Positions 46,601 through 60,570 of a stretch of 64,000 nucleotides of DNA are shown one piece after another (the first letter of the stretch is position 1; each line of letters opens with the position of its first letter). The notes beneath the pieces were generated by a model. That model was given only the letters and a program-made list of their open reading frames with translations. It made no database searches and was not told where the DNA came from. The stretch is from Phoronis australis (Eukaryota; Phoronida; Phoronidae), in NCBI GenBank assembly GCA_002633005.1, contig NMRA01000232.1, positions 422,866 to 486,865 of the forward strand, in the 5' to 3' direction. The translations under genes were made by a program, and so were the position numbers.

Positions 46601-49600
46601 CCTTTGGGAAGTGGCCCTTTGTCAAGATCAACGCAAATTAACTTTTTAGTCTTTTTGTAATATTTAAAATGTACTAAGTTGAAACTGCTCTCCAGATTTC
46701 AGGCTTTAACTCTGTGCAAATGCCAGAGAAAAACAATCAATTTGGGTGTAATAACTACCACCATTGTTAAGAAAGTAGTGCCAGCTATTACCTTTCCACT
46801 TCATTAACTCAGATCTACATCAATACAAAGGGCGTGCTGAATAGAGATCGAAAAAGTCGTCTGGGGCTTAGGGACTCAGAGCGATGACCAGTGTAAGCGA
46901 GAAATTCTACACATGGGGTCTTTTTTTAACACGCTGACGCGTCAATGATGCTGTCGGTGTTCTTAAAAGAACCAATCAGTGTTAAGGTTATACATTGTGT
47001 TGACCAACCCAATGGGATCGTCATGTTTTGACGTGGCTTACAATTACAAAGATTGAGCATTTGACACAAAGAAAAAATATAAAAAATGGCCAGCACTGTC
47101 TCACACAAAAACACAACCTACACAATGTCCTGTCTCCACTGAGAAATACAAGTTCATCTTCACTGATTAAGCAAATAGAACCTACAAGAACTCAACAACT
47201 GTGGACACAGCACGTGAGAAAATCATCCAAGGTCACAGACATCAAGTCCTCACAGCGTTGCTCTCGTTTATTTGGATAAACTGTCTTTCGTGTGTAACAT
47301 TTTGACTGTACATGCGACTCTAACGAAGAAGTCACCGTTGTACTTTTGCAGGTCGCTACATGTACATTTCACAGAAAAGACCCGTCACAAGGTGACGCTA
47401 GAGGCGTTCCATAAAATATTACACAATCGCTCCTTTAGTATTTTGAAAACAGTGCAAAAATATTGGAACACTCGAGAGCATGCAGTGAAACTGGTAAAAA
47501 ATCAATGAATGTCTTGCGATGATTTGTGCTTAGTAGTTGAAACCCCATCCTTCTAAACCTGGATTTTAAATTGGCTAAAGAGTATGCTCAAAGTAGCTTA
47601 TAATTTGTCATTTTGCAGTATTTTCAGGCACCTTGTGACGTGAGCAAAAACGAGACAGGAGGGTTAAACGTTGGACTTCTAGATGGCAGGATTGTTCACC
47701 CCAATCAAACTACTTTTAGCACAATTGACATGATGTCCCGTCCCTCAGCGAAGCTCAGTTGAGCCATCTTCCCTCCTCGTCCAATGTAAATTGTCATTTC
47801 ACGCAGTCTACGGACCGCGGCCTGTTTAATTAAGCCGATCTCGAGCCATTTCCTTCCACAGAATATACAACCAACTATGAAAATTGTAGACTTTATGTCG
47901 TTTATCGGGTAATATGAAGGTTGCACCGTAAAGTGGCTTCCTATGTCGAGTTCTTCGATTCCAAGTTACGCGACTATACATGTAGCTGCTAACTTCGTCT
48001 TTTGTAAGGTTTATGTTCATGTGGGCTATATGGTAAACTGTAAATTTGCTTTAAACTGAAACACCAGTGTTGGTTTTATATTCTGTGTTTTCGAATCATT
48101 TTAAATGAATCAAAAATAAATCGCTCCGGAGGTTGGCCACCTGTGTTGTCCGCCTGCAGTCAAATTTTGGCGAGTTCCGGATGAATCACTGCTAGCACGG
48201 ATACTGACAAATAACATTGGTGGTTTATTGGATGAATGTTTGTAAACTGATCCCGGCTCTTTATACAGCGTAGTCGAGGTCGCAACTAGAATCAGACGAC
48301 ATTTTTCATTGTGCTGTTTTTACATGCATGCGACAACATATGTACGTTTTACATGTACATTCATAGGCCTGGTTGGATCTTTGGTGACATTTCTGCTGTT
48401 GGCACTTTCGTCATTTTATAAGTTGTGAAAAAGTAATAATTAAACGATGACTTTTCTTTTGACATCGCCATTTTATGACGTCTTCTACACCTAAATTGTA
48501 TGAACGCTCGGGAAAATGGCGATAATTGAAAATGTTCGAAATCCACGGATTGTTGCACTGCCCATTTAATACCGTATGGCTCAAAGCATGTGATTTTAAC
48601 TACGATAATCAAGAAATTACATTAGAGTGCACTGGATTTCAATCAAGCGAAAGCTGGTGGTGGGAGTCTCAGTGTTCGTAACTGCATTGTGAATAATTTG
48701 ATTTCCTTGCAAGTCATTTAACTCATAATTTGCAATAAAAGACTTAGCGTCTATTCGTTGTTCTAAAGATACTAACGTGGCAAACGTGTTTCTACGAGAA
48801 GAAACAATAACAACATTTGAAACTGCATTTTGTGATCTCTGAGCTCACAAAGTACTACGAAAACTTTGAAGGTATTGAGCTCGACTCAGTTTTGATACTG
48901 CATGTACAAAAATAATACTAGCATGGAACCCCGGATACTGAATCTTATCTTCAAACTCAGGTTCGATTTAGATTCAGACTCGCTAAAGTTCAACCTACCT
49001 ACGCTGCAACATTAGAGTATACATTTGTAAGTTTACTCGAAAAGAGACGTGAAAACGATCAATCTTTGAGCTATGTTTCGAGTAGAGATGAATCCTCCCT
49101 TTGTTGAATAAGACCTACGACGTCATGGACACTAATGCTCTTATTTGCCACTGAGAAAATAAAACTCACCTCTTGTAAAACATTCAATTTTCAGTTGCAT
49201 GTATTGAAGACAGGTATTAAGAGTTGATATGTGCCAAAGCAGCATGTAAGCTTTGACGTCATTCGATCACTGGAGCACTTTATTAGTACACAGATATTTG
49301 AAAAGTGACAGCTCGCGGGGAGAATAATAAACGATAGGGAACACTTTTTGGACAGTTGAAAGTGGCATATGACTCCCATAGTTCTTCAACTGACGTGGGC
49401 AACAAAGGATTTGATTGTAGATATAAATGAAAAGTCTTGGATGCGTTAGCCAATTTATGAAATCCCCAATTTTTTGTTGAAAACATGCCCCGATGTTGGG
49501 TATTTTACTCTGTTTGTGGCAACTGTTCTTACAACTTCACCTTTTTCACGTAAATGGTTTCGAGCAGAAAATGTAAACAATATCTTCACTTCAGAGACTG

Positions 49601-52600
49601 CAATGCTATCTTGACATTTTCAAACTTCACTTCACACTTTGCTCCTAATCAGTTACAGAAACAGGACATCTGAACACACGTTATTTGCCTGTGGCCAGTA
49701 CACCAATACGAAACAATTTCATGATGTTGATAAGAGTCAATTACTATTTGAATAATAATGAAAGTTTCTAACTTGTGCATTCTGCGAACTTGATTTAGCA
49801 ATGCTTCTGAATTGAGGGTTTGAGACAATTTCACACACAAAATTCGCAATCCCAATGGGATGTGTGTGGGCAGGTGATAATTACTACAAACTTTAAGAGC
49901 CAGCGTTGCAATGCATTCATTTTGTGTATCGTAAACAAAGAAACAAGTAGTAATTGCACGATGCATCGCATTCCCCAACCACAAACTATATTAGCGCTAC
50001 TTACCGGTTGGGATTGCAACCACAGCGCCTGGACTTTTATGACTGGCTTGTATTAGGGAACAGAAATGGGTGTCATGGTTAACCGCTGTGTGTGGCAGCA
50101 TTTTCCCCGCCCATTTTAGACACTGGCCGGAAGTCAATAACAGTGCCGCAGCCGAGATTTCGTTGGAAGGCGAATACGAGGAACTGAATTTACCACGCCG
50201 AATAGCAATAAAGAAGAGACATTGAAAACAACTTGGAGTGGAGTTTTTGTAGCGTAGACAGATGAATGGGTGCAGCTGTTGTCATCCTTTGGCAAGGTCA
50301 CATGAGACTTCCCTATGTCAATTGGAATTTACACGAGGGTCAATAGAACAGTTGGAAAACGTCCAAAACTGAGCTGTTTAATGTACTAGTCCAGGCTGAT
50401 TTGATGTTCTCCGGCAAACATCACTTTGCGTGGACCTATACTGCCAGTCCTAAGAGGGCAGAACAGTGACTCACGAACAACTTCACGATCTTCGTGTAAC
50501 AACAAAAACAGAACTAGCAGATTCGATCATTATCTTCATCGATAATGAGAAGACGAACCACTGATGCCTTTTGTGAAGCCTGAGGAAAAGGAAGTTGTCG
50601 AGTTGTAGACTTACCGATATCACACGCGAATGGTTAAAGCGGCATTAGTCTCATAGAAATTGATAAATCAAGTCAACAGAATAATTCCGAAATGACAGCA
50701 AGTTGTCTGTAAAAAGATAACATCGGTAAAGTGACGGACGACGAGGAAGAATCAGTAAGTAACTCCATGGTTCCTGTCCGTACTTTAACCTGACAAACCG
50801 ACAATGAAGACCATTAACGTCTTTGATCTTGCTGCCAAACATCCGGATTTATGCTTGAATGACATCGTGCTCTTTAGGCCAAGCTACAAAATGAATCGTT
50901 CTCTGTACAGTACCTCTGAAGTTTCAACGGCGTCCTGTCGAGTTGATCTCTGACTTCACTGGGATGTGTTAACAGACTGAACATGAACCAAAGGACAGCA
51001 CTGTCCTCAGGCATTTGTGGAGAGAAATGAAAACAGACAAGAAACAAGACGTAGATGAGTGTAACGGTACCAGTTTAGTCTTTGAAAAAAATGTGTCTCC
51101 ATTCTTAGCCCAATTTGTGACCAGGGCAAATGCTATGAAGTACGAAGCAGCAATGACTGTATTAGGCATAGATTAGAGCATCCGCTCTGTTAGTGACACA
51201 CAGATGACATCTGAGAACGCTGCAGCAAAGGACTGGGTTATGTTCCGTGGATTGCAACACATTAGCTTGCAGTTGCGCGAATGATCTTCAGTTATGGAAC
51301 GGAAATATTGAATTCAACCCCACAATTCACCTCTACAACTTCAGCGACCAATCATATCAGTGATCAACATTGTGCATGGCTAGACTACCAAGCTCCCGAG
51401 CTAGTCATTCTTTATGGACAGTGCATAGTCACTTGGAAACAGTAGATTTTGCTTACAATCACAGTATGAGAAATGTCCCGCAGTGGATCTATGATCTGTA
51501 GAATATCAGCTTCATTGACTACGTGCCCAATGCGCTTGTTCATTTTCAGGAATATTTCATTATTAGTAGTCCTGGTTTTTCTCAATGGCTGTTTCGATCC
51601 TTACTCATGTGGCGGCATTTGTAGAAAAAGGCGGATCGTCGCATAGTTAGACTTTCGCTAATGAAGATCGTGTCACCAGTCAGAAGTTTGCATTTTTAAT
51701 AAAACTTAGACGATCCGTGTTATAGATGAATTTACAGATAACGTTTCTACTGTATTTGCAGTCGTTTTTCCTAGTCTATGGGCCCTTCTTATGTTCTTGA
51801 GCATTTTACCAATGATAATGACCTGTAAATAACGTCCTCGTTGTCGTTTCTTTGATTCCGCTTACAACGACAAATGCTCTTCATTAGTATTGTTCTTGAT
51901 AGTCTAGACTAAGTTTGAGTTTATCCACTTAAATCTGTCTTCAAAGGCAATCTTATTGTCTTTGGTACGTATTTCGTCGTGATAATGGTAATATGTGGCT
52001 CAGTAAATTTCGAATATGCATGTAGGGCGTACAATTTTGTCGCCAGTCACAGCTTCTTACTGCTCTCTTCACGCTCCACCATTATCTTAGTTCTGAAATG
52101 TGGCGCTGTATTCTCTGATTCATTTTATGTGGATGAAAAACAATGGATTTCAAACGAGCCGAGATTCACATCCAAACTGAAAAAATTAAAGTTGGGTCTA
52201 CTGTAAAATTACACAAAGCATCCATAAAAGCTACCCCACGTCACGACTAGCCCAAGCTGAATTAAAATCTTGGAACGCCGGAGGTTGACACGGGCGGATG
52301 TATGATTTCGACGGCTACAGGGGCAAACACGATTTTCTGTGAAAAATGCTCATGTAACACTCCGAAAACGGCATGCCGTCGTTTACTGCTTGTTTGTGCT
52401 CGGTAAAGCGGCGAAACCCCTAAATCTGCCTATGTGTCATCAGCAAGGGCGCACTTAGAATTCTTGGTACCACACTACATAAGCTGCTATTTACGATTTC
52501 TGTCACTCGGGGTTGGAAATAAGGGGGTCCAGACTCATAAGATTTGGAAAAAGACATGTCTAGCTACCCGCACCCCTCGAACTAGCTCATGGTGTCCATA

Positions 52601-55546
52601 ATCTGATCGCTCTCCCATGAAATCCTAAATCTGCCCCAATGGTGTCCCCCTTTCTCACCCATTGACGTTTCGCAACATATTCGCTCGTTCGGTGCTCGGT
52701 TTCCTCGGTTACATCATTCAGTAGAGTACAAGGTAGCCTGTCCGTCCTCGCGCTCATCAACCTGGTTTTGGGAGATGCACCCAAGGGTGAGGATTCAACA
52801 AACAAAAGTTGGTGACGACAAGGGTGTTCCACAAACTTTTGCCCAGGAGCTGCAAAAATATTGGGATGACAGAGAAGGGTGACCCACATCAGTGACGCCC
52901 GATCTGGAGCAGCGTAAAATCACTAAGTAGCACAGAGGATGTGAAACAATTTGAAACTCGTGGGTGACGATCGAGGGGAGAGTGCCAAACCGTTGTTTTC
53001 CGTGCCGGGCGACGATAATTCTGGGTGCGACCACTGGTTACTGTACGAGAAAGCTCTTAATTCGTTGGTGCCTTCAGCAAACTGAAATCTTGTACCAGAT
53101 TACTATCTAACGCTGTAGCCAGAATAGGCATCATAGAGCTTTATGTTACAAAGGTGGGTTAACGTTTCACATCGCCGACATCCACCTTTTAATTTACTTT
53201 GCAATATAGAAACAGCAATTGAAATAAAAACTGAGCAAAAAGCAGATGTAGCAGTTTCGTTTTACAACGTGGAGATGGGATACCGATTCTCGATTTTCTT
53301 TTTACAAATTGAAAATAGGATATTGAACAAACTTTGCATTGTCAGTTTTCGTTTTGCATATTAAACATTGGATTAACGGAAAGCACCGTGATTCTTCGTA
53401 CCACTGGTGAATAAACAGCATCGATCGTATCTGAGAGGCATGCTAAAATTAAGCGTGATCATTGATGGGTTTCTGCGTAGTTTATTATGCCCTGAAAATG
53501 TCGTTTCCATGGTTTGTGTACACGGCTATCGTAGTTCACAACAGGTAACAAGCTGCTATGTCTGATCTATTCAACCATTGCCCCTTCTTATAGTTTAGCT
53601 CAGAGCTCACAAGACTAAAAGACCTTGATTAGTGTTTGGAGATTTCTGTGTTAATTGCCAGTGACACAAACGCTTGCGACTAACATTCACGTAGCAGCAC
53701 GCAAATCGCTTCCGAAGAAAATTGGAAAGTTGTACTGTTCTAGACGAGACATCCGGAAAAGAAAATGTTTCACTTTCATGCACGTGAAGTGCCATAAAAT
53801 CTCCGTGGTCATTCTGAGCCATTTTTCGTATTGTCTGCTCACAATCAAACTGTGCAAATCAGGATAATCATATGAACACAGCCATTTCTCTGTGTTCACA
53901 CCATAAGCAATTTCAGTTACAAGTCGTTCTCTGTGGAAATACCCACGAAAGCCTTTCAATATCAATCTTGAGTAAAGGCCTGTCAACAACAGCTGATTTT
54001 TGAATCAGTCGCGCCATACTGAAATTCACTATCCCGCCAGACGGCGATTGAGTCCTTGGTGGATAGGAGATCACAGCAATGTACCTACAGATCCCATGTA
54101 ATGCGGACGGGAGGTTCCAACCAATTTGTATAAACAACATTTTAACACCCTTCTGGCTATCATAATTCTGGCAAGTTTTCTATGATGTGCGGTGGGATGT
54201 ACTAATGGCTTACGGAATAGGCAAACTTCTCGAAATATCCACGGATGAAAGACATCATGTCCAATACATTTCCCGCTGCGAAGAAGAGTCCGCGGCTTCA
54301 TAGTCAGTGGCTGCGACTGATAAAGCGGGATAATTTCGATCCCAGTCCATGTCAAAAACCTAAAATATCAGTGAGCTTAACCTAATCAAACACCGGGAGG
54401 GGTTGACAGTGGGACCTATCCATCTGTTTTTAAATTAATTAACCACTATGTAGGCTAGTAGTGAATATCTGTTCACAAATCTGAAGGCGGGTTAAAGGAG
54501 AAGTCGCTTTCTCGCTCTCATTACTCTGGAGAGCTATTGGCGTCATGTTTTCTTTTGAAAACAATTTTGACAGTTCTTGAGAATTGGAACATTTCGTTGC
54601 TTTACGTGACTTAACGGAAAGGAGAGTGTTTGTTATTTAATTCGCGACCTCACCGACTAGATGACAAGAGAGACGTAAATGTCCTACAATTCTACGGTTA
54701 ACCTTCCGAAGTCATATTGTGTGGTTATTTTTAAAACACACGATAGCTCTTATTAGCCATCGTTGATTTTAGAAATAGGCGACTTCCATACAGTTTTCGT
54801 ACTTCGTATGAGGACTGCGAACGGCAATCGCTTAGTGATTTTTGAGTCTGTCGGTCGTGAGTGAAAAAAGCAATTTGTTTGCCCTTTGACTTAGTTCATT
54901 CATGTGAGTCGTGACTTTCGTCGGTCTTTACTACAAAGAAATGGGAGATGAATCTTAGCAAGGAAATAATGTACTCTTCGGACGCCTATCAATATAACCC
55001 AAGTGGCTGGTAGACATCTGTTTTCTAGCTGGCGGTTCTCCCAGAAGCCAATTTGAACAAGCATGTCTTGATATTTAAGCCTGTTGACATAATGAGGTTT
55101 TGTACACCCTTCGGAAAAAAGATTTGGAGCCCAGTATACCTGTTATTTTTCAAGTCCAAAACCACCACAAACGTGTGAATGATTACAATCTTACCGCGCA
55201 ATAACAAAAATAGTCGCCAATAAAGTGATAAAGTGGATTGGTCGACAATGGTGGAATATTGAGAACTGGGGAAAGTTTCACCGTCCCTGTTTCATTTTTC
55301 TCAGCAAATGCCTGTCTCGCGAGTGTCTTGTCGTAACCTGTCTGTAACTAGATTTTCAAAGACACGCCTGAGAAGGTACATGTAGTTTGTCACTTCGAAC
55401 ACAACTTTGCCTAAATTTTGCCAACCAAAGCATTATCTCAGAAAGCTGTGGCACCTGAATGAACCAAACTACAGTATGCCCACTGGGTGATGACGAACGA
55501 TGAAAAAGTTGGGTGATGAAATAATTCGGAAATACCAACATAATCC
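43682..55546. other. Gene-poor region without recognisable coding sequence
   Basis: Only scattered short ORFs are open here and none shows splice-linked coding character or a known motif. One single N occurs at 44189. A non-LTR 3' tail lies at about 46350-46378. Part of this may be introns or 5' UTR of SYT12, or decayed transposons. Confidence 0.4.
46330..46378 (+). mobile_element. Non-LTR retroelement 3' tail
   Basis: AATAAA at 46357-46362 is followed by a short repeat (gattgaacttgaac), the tail form of several CR1/L2-like retroelements. The 5' limit is not visible. Confidence 0.4.
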
Positions 55547-55724
55547 ACTTAAAGTAGAATGCCACCCGATTTAATTAGTCTTTTTTGCCGTCTTAATCGG
55601 TCTATATCCACTTCGCCTCGCATACAGTCGACCTTACCTTGCCAAGAGGTGTGGCGTTAACCTGTGAGGAAGGTGAGAAACGACGCTAGCGACGTCAGTG
55701 GTTCATATGCAGAGTGAATGCCGC

Positions 55725-55966
55725 TATGTTGCGGTGCATCGTTCCCGCTTGTCCGAACTAAGCAGCCGCGAGGAAAGTGAGTGTATCGTGTTTTCTTTTG
55801 TTTTTTCTTACTTCATCGAGAGTCCGAAATGCTTAAGAAATGGCTCATGGTAGTGAAGAATGAAATGTACGCTGTAAACAGCAAGTATGAGGCCGTGAAA
55901 CATCTCCGTGTCTGTGGCCTGCAGACGACGTCGACAGTGCCTCACGAATGCCGGCTTACCGAATAA
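55725..55966 (+). pseudogene. THAP-domain relic in transposon copy 1
   Basis: Two frame-shifted pieces: CIVPACPN followed at once by a stop, and from 55829 KWLMVVKNEMYAVNSKYEAV then HLRVCG. Relative to copy 2 it keeps the second N-terminal Cys but loses the downstream RHF. Confidence 0.6.
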
Positions 55967-56669
55967 CTCCATACGTTCCGTTTTCTGAGCTTGTTCACGG
56001 CGCCTCTCTAGTATTTCTAATTCACTATATTCCTGTTCGAATTGATAGCCTGTAAAACTTAACGATCCATTTGCGAAGTCGGGACTGGTGAGCTCTAGCT
56101 CGTCCTAAGTCGGGATTGTGAGTTGCCATGTTGGCGTTTATTACTAAACGTTCTGTTTCAAAATGAATTATTCTCACCCTAACCAATACTTATATAAAAC
56201 TGAAACAAAGTCTGTCTCATTAGATGCAATTTGTAATGCCTTTGGAGTGTTCGTGAGTGCAAATGATTTGAATAAATCACTGCGTTACCGGCTTTAGGTG
56301 CAATTTTAAAACTAATTGACGGGACATCGAGGCCGTGTGAGCTCATGCTAAATGAATGTTTGCTGGCAGAAGCTGTTGTGAAACAACTCCATTTACATCA
56401 CACGACCAGGTGTTAGGCCAATCTTTATTTACATTTATATTACTCAAATAATGATTGTCAATGTTCAACTTCTGCCCTGACGGTGCTGTGGCCAAAGCGG
56501 AACCTAAATTCGCGGCCCCCGACGAGTACATGTAAGTAGATTTGCAGTTTCGTGGCTAATTCACCAACATTAACAGCTGCACATTACTTTGGCTCACTAG
56601 TATAGTATTTTCTTTACTGGAAGTTTAGTTTCCACTGAACTTTGGCTAGTTTATGTTCGTGATGTGTGA

Positions 56670-56762
56670 TCAGTTTCCGAGCCACTGGCCAGGATAACGA
56701 GTCAATCCGGCAGGCCGCGACGGGCCTGATCGGGCTCCGAGCCACTGGCCAGGATAACAAGC
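56670..56762 (+). repeat. Internal direct repeat in the THAP transposon
   Basis: The phrase ccgagccactggccaggata occurs twice (about 56678 and 56738), separated by a gc-rich linker. The same pair is present at 61608-61685 in copy 2, so the duplication predates the dispersal of the two copies. Confidence 0.75.
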
Positions 56763-57246
56763 GTTTTGTGTTTAGAACTCAAAAAATCACAAGTCTAAAC
56801 AACACAGATCTAGGTTCTCCTGTCTGTATCTCACGGAAAATATTTCGAAATTATCTCCAAACAGACCCCAAACTCCTGCTACGGACCTTATTGGCCTGCC
56901 GAAATTTGTAGGCTACGGTGTGTCAAAATACCAATAAATCCGTAAGAGCGAAATAAAACAGCACGTTTTTATAAGAAATCGGTGTATTTTTAAGAGTTTT
57001 ACATCGAAGTTTGATGATTTATTGGTGTTAAACGATGACTTCAAGCGATAAGGTGACACCAGTAACCCGTGTTGTGAACTGCTAAACAGACTGCGTTTGA
57101 AACCGATGACATCATTGGATAATTTCAACACCTCCGTCTGCCGTCAGGTGTCAGGTAACGCAACCGTACGTGTCGTCATGGAGTAGAACTGCTCGATCTA
57201 AACTGATACAAATTAGGTTGTTTTTTGGGTGGCATGCTCCTTTAAG

Positions 57247-59368
57247 TCTGTTGTTACTCACGTCGTTTGATTGGAAGTACCTTTGCCGGAAACTTAATGG
57301 CGTGATTTCAGACAGGCCTAAAAAGTAAACCAACCACATTTTGATGTTGAAATGCCTTAAAAGTCGTTTTCAACAGGCGTACTGACGTACATGTACAGTG
57401 TATTTTCGCCGATGGTTTAATTAGCGGAAGCGGAAGCAGACAACGGTGTCTTTTTTGGAATTCGCGAATTATTGTGAAGGACACTCGAGCATACCACAGG
57501 ACGATTATTTTGTAAGCAAGGCAGGCCTCGTGGCAACTGTGAAGGTAGAACATTCTTATTTCCTTTGAAAACCGTGGGTCGACAAAACGTCGAGCAAAGC
57601 TACCAACAAACGTGAGTAACACTGGTTTCTGACTGGTGACATACTGACTGTTCCACAGTTTGTTCATTCAAAACATGCACGGTCACCATTTCTAAAAGGA
57701 ATGCGGCGAATCATTTATTCACTCACTCCATTAACAATGCTTCATGGGTATATGAGCATCGGGAATATTTTTTTCTTCGCGTGCGAGATGATAAAACGTT
57801 ATGATTGAGCGCGCTTCTAAACACCGTTGCGCTTATTGTGACAATTACAAGGTTGAACAAGAGTATTGAAAATAGCACATTTGCTTTTTACAACCAGATA
57901 TCGATGGGGCTGTCTCCATGACGATAGATTTTCGCTGTACTTGTTGAAAATTGGCCGTTTTTAGCAAATCTTCTAATTGTGACATTTTCACAATTGCATT
58001 CCCTACCACAAAATACCAATAAATCACGTTGTTGCTTGGCAACCAATCAGTCACATCCGCCCTTGAGCGAAGAGCGGATTGAAGATGATCCTTCGCTAAT
58101 ACTCTAAAGATCTGATTAAACTGAAGATTGAATTAGTTTCAAGAACGGATTTTCTATCAAAAGAGACGTGAAGCGTATTTTGTTCTTGAGCAGTTGGTGG
58201 AGTTAGCATAGGACTGCCACCTTCGCCGAGAGGAGGCTGAACAGACGGGGACCTCTCCAACACGAAACATGACCACACAGTTTTAAGCCGACATACATGC
58301 ATAAACAGAATGTCTTGGGAACTGTTAAAATCTTGTCATTATTACTTACTTTAGAAATTCTACTATTTGTAGGTGATGTGTAAATAATCTATCATATAAT
58401 AAACGCGAGTTTCGTGAGAATAAACGCTCTTATCTAATTTATATGTAGGCACACTTCATGCTTGAAGCTAATAGCTGTACTAAAAACGCAGTCGACAAGA
58501 CACTTTAACATGATACTCTGGAACTATTTTGTAGTCACCAAGTTAAAACTCGCTGTGTGGACTGAGCTGTGGGATCAAGATAACTGCTCAGTCGTTCCCT
58601 TAAGTCATACAAGCATGTACGTGCAGCGAATGCCAATGGACGATATTTGTCATGTGGTACATGTAGTAGCAGGGCACGGAAACGAACTCATATCATGCGT
58701 AAAAGCTTTCCACCTAATTTAAGCTCCAACCACACTGACAATGTTTAGTGCATGTTACTAAGTGTGCGACTCAGTTTCCATGTTTTTTTCGGTAACTTGT
58801 ACTAAAGATCGTCTGTGGTGATAGGTAGGTACAGTTAGATTTCAGGTTACGAGGTGAGGGTTTTGTGCGTGGTAAAAGTTTTCGAGGTGTTTGTGTTAAC
58901 TAGCAATGGAGTTTGCACATTGGTAAGATTTGGGTTACACCCCCTGAATAGGCAGACGATGTTTGTTGTGAATGACTACGTGGTACGTGTTAATGAAGTC
59001 GAGCCTTATAATGTAGTGACAGTAACTGCCGTCAATCAGTAATCTAGATTAATGAAATGAATTAAGTGAGGTTAGAGACAAAGCATGCTTAAAAAATGTT
59101 AAGGTTGAAATATCCCTGATCTTAGACGTACACTTACTCAAGCAGCCGATAAAAGTGCGTCTGACCCCTTCCCACCTTTTTGAAAGAAAATTTTTCCCTA
59201 GAATTCAGAATGATGTAAAAATGGAAAGACGCTTTGTTATCTGTACTAGTCGTAACACGTTTTTGTGGTCTTAGTATAGTAAGAATACGTTTTTGTCTCT
59301 TCGAAGAACTTCTAGCAAACTATTCACTGTTTGAAAATCCAGAGTGAAACGAATATGCTATGATGACA
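57247..59368. other. Sequence between the repeat copies
   Basis: No gene is supported. The phrase accaataaatc at 58013 recalls the subterminal part of the THAP transposon (56932), possibly another fragment. Confidence 0.35.
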
Positions 59369-59966
59369 CTAAGAGAAACGTATATCACGAATAATTCTTT
59401 GTTTATAATTGTTGAAAACGATTTCATTTTCGCAGTGGTGTGACGAAGGCTACTGGCTAAGCATAATTGTGTGTCACAAGCTGACATAAACATGAATCAA
59501 ACAGCTTGAGTGAGAATCTATTCCACCAGTGTGCACGGTGTCTGCGAAAGGAGCGACTTCGAATCTGTCATTGGTGGACGACAACGGGCACGAAGATGAA
59601 AACCTCAGACCCATTGGACTGCTTTCAAATAAATGTATTTTGATTGGTACGCTATAGAACAACGTATGTCTCCAACCAACCCGGCACAGCCTTCTCGGTT
59701 GTTGCCCTTTCGTGACCTAATAGGAGATCACATGACACTAAAGATATGCTAAGGAGCTGCCTGAGTTGTCTGGAAGCACCTGTGGACGACAGGGGTGAAA
59801 CGTGCAAGGGCATTCTCCATGTCATGTTGGTGGACAAAGAAATCATACAAAAACAAAGATGGCCAAAAGGGTCCCACTTAAATGAGAATGCCACCCGATT
59901 TAATTAGTCTTTTTACCGTCTTAATCGGTCTATATCCACATCGCTTTTTATACGGTCGACCTCACC
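59369..59966 (+). repeat. ~600-bp doubled segment, first copy
   Basis: Begins ctaagagaaacgtatatcac and runs into the left end of the THAP transposon (cttaaatgagaatgccaccc at 59875), then stops at a single N at 59967. It matches 59968-60570 with few substitutions and small indels. Confidence 0.9.
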
Positions 59967-59967
59967 N
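59967..59967. other. Single N at a sequence junction
   Basis: The N lies exactly between the end of one copy and the first base of the next copy of the ~600-bp segment, as at a scaffold join. Confidence 0.9.
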
Positions 59968-60570
59968 CTAAGAGAAACGTATATCACGAATAATTCTTTG
60001 TTTATAACTATTGAAAACGATTTCATTTTCGCAGTGGTGTGACGAAGGCTACTGGCTAAGCATAATTGTGTGTCACAAGCTGACATAAACATGAATCAAA
60101 CAGCTTGAGTGAGAATCTATTCCACCAGTGTGCACGGTGTCTGCGAAAGGAGCGACTTCTGTCATTGGTAGACGACAACGGGCACGAAGATGAAAAGCTC
60201 AGACCCATTGGACTGCGTTCAAATAAATGTATTTTGATTGGTACAATATAGAACAACGTATGTCTCCAACGGTGAACCAACCCGGCACAGCCTTCTCGGT
60301 TGTTGCCCTTTCGTGACCTAATAGGAGATCACATGACACTAAAGATATGCTAAGGAGCTGCCTGAGTTGTCTGGAAGCACCTGCGTGGACGACAGGGGTG
60401 AAACGTGCAAGGGCATTCTCCATGTCACGTTGGTGGACAAAGAAATCATACAAAAACAAAGATGGCCAAAAGGGTCCCACTTATAGGAGAATGCCACCCG
60501 ATTTAATTGGTCTTTTTTACCGTCTTAATCGGTCTATATCCACATCGCTTCTTATACGGTCGACCTCACC
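59968..60570 (+). repeat. ~600-bp doubled segment, second copy
   Basis: Restarts at ctaagagaaacg, repeats the preceding 600 bp, and then continues through the whole THAP transposon copy 2. No gene is recognised; a minus-strand ORF at 60199-60480 is open in this copy but is broken in the other. Confidence 0.9.

Larger units (their letters stand above)
55547..57246 (+). mobile_element. Inverted-repeat transposon with broken THAP coding sequence, copy 1 (1.70 kb)
   Basis: Left end cttaaagtagaatgccaccc; right end gggtggcatgctcctttaag; these are inverse over about 20 bp with two mismatches. The same sequence recurs at 60480-62023. From about 55725 the + strand encodes remnants of a THAP finger: an N-terminal CIVPACPN (both Cys kept) then, in another frame, KWLMVVKNEMYAVNSKYEAV and LRVCG. 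Stops and frameshifts break it, and the His of C-x2-H is lost (CGLQ). THAP fingers at the N-terminus are typical of P-element transposases, so a P-like family is inferred. No transposase catalytic core is seen, so this copy could not move itself. Confidence 0.7.

Noticed and set aside
60199-60480. Minus-strand ORF of 93 codons in the doubled segment
   Set aside because: Frame is not kept in the sister copy at 59652-59894 and no family is recognised.
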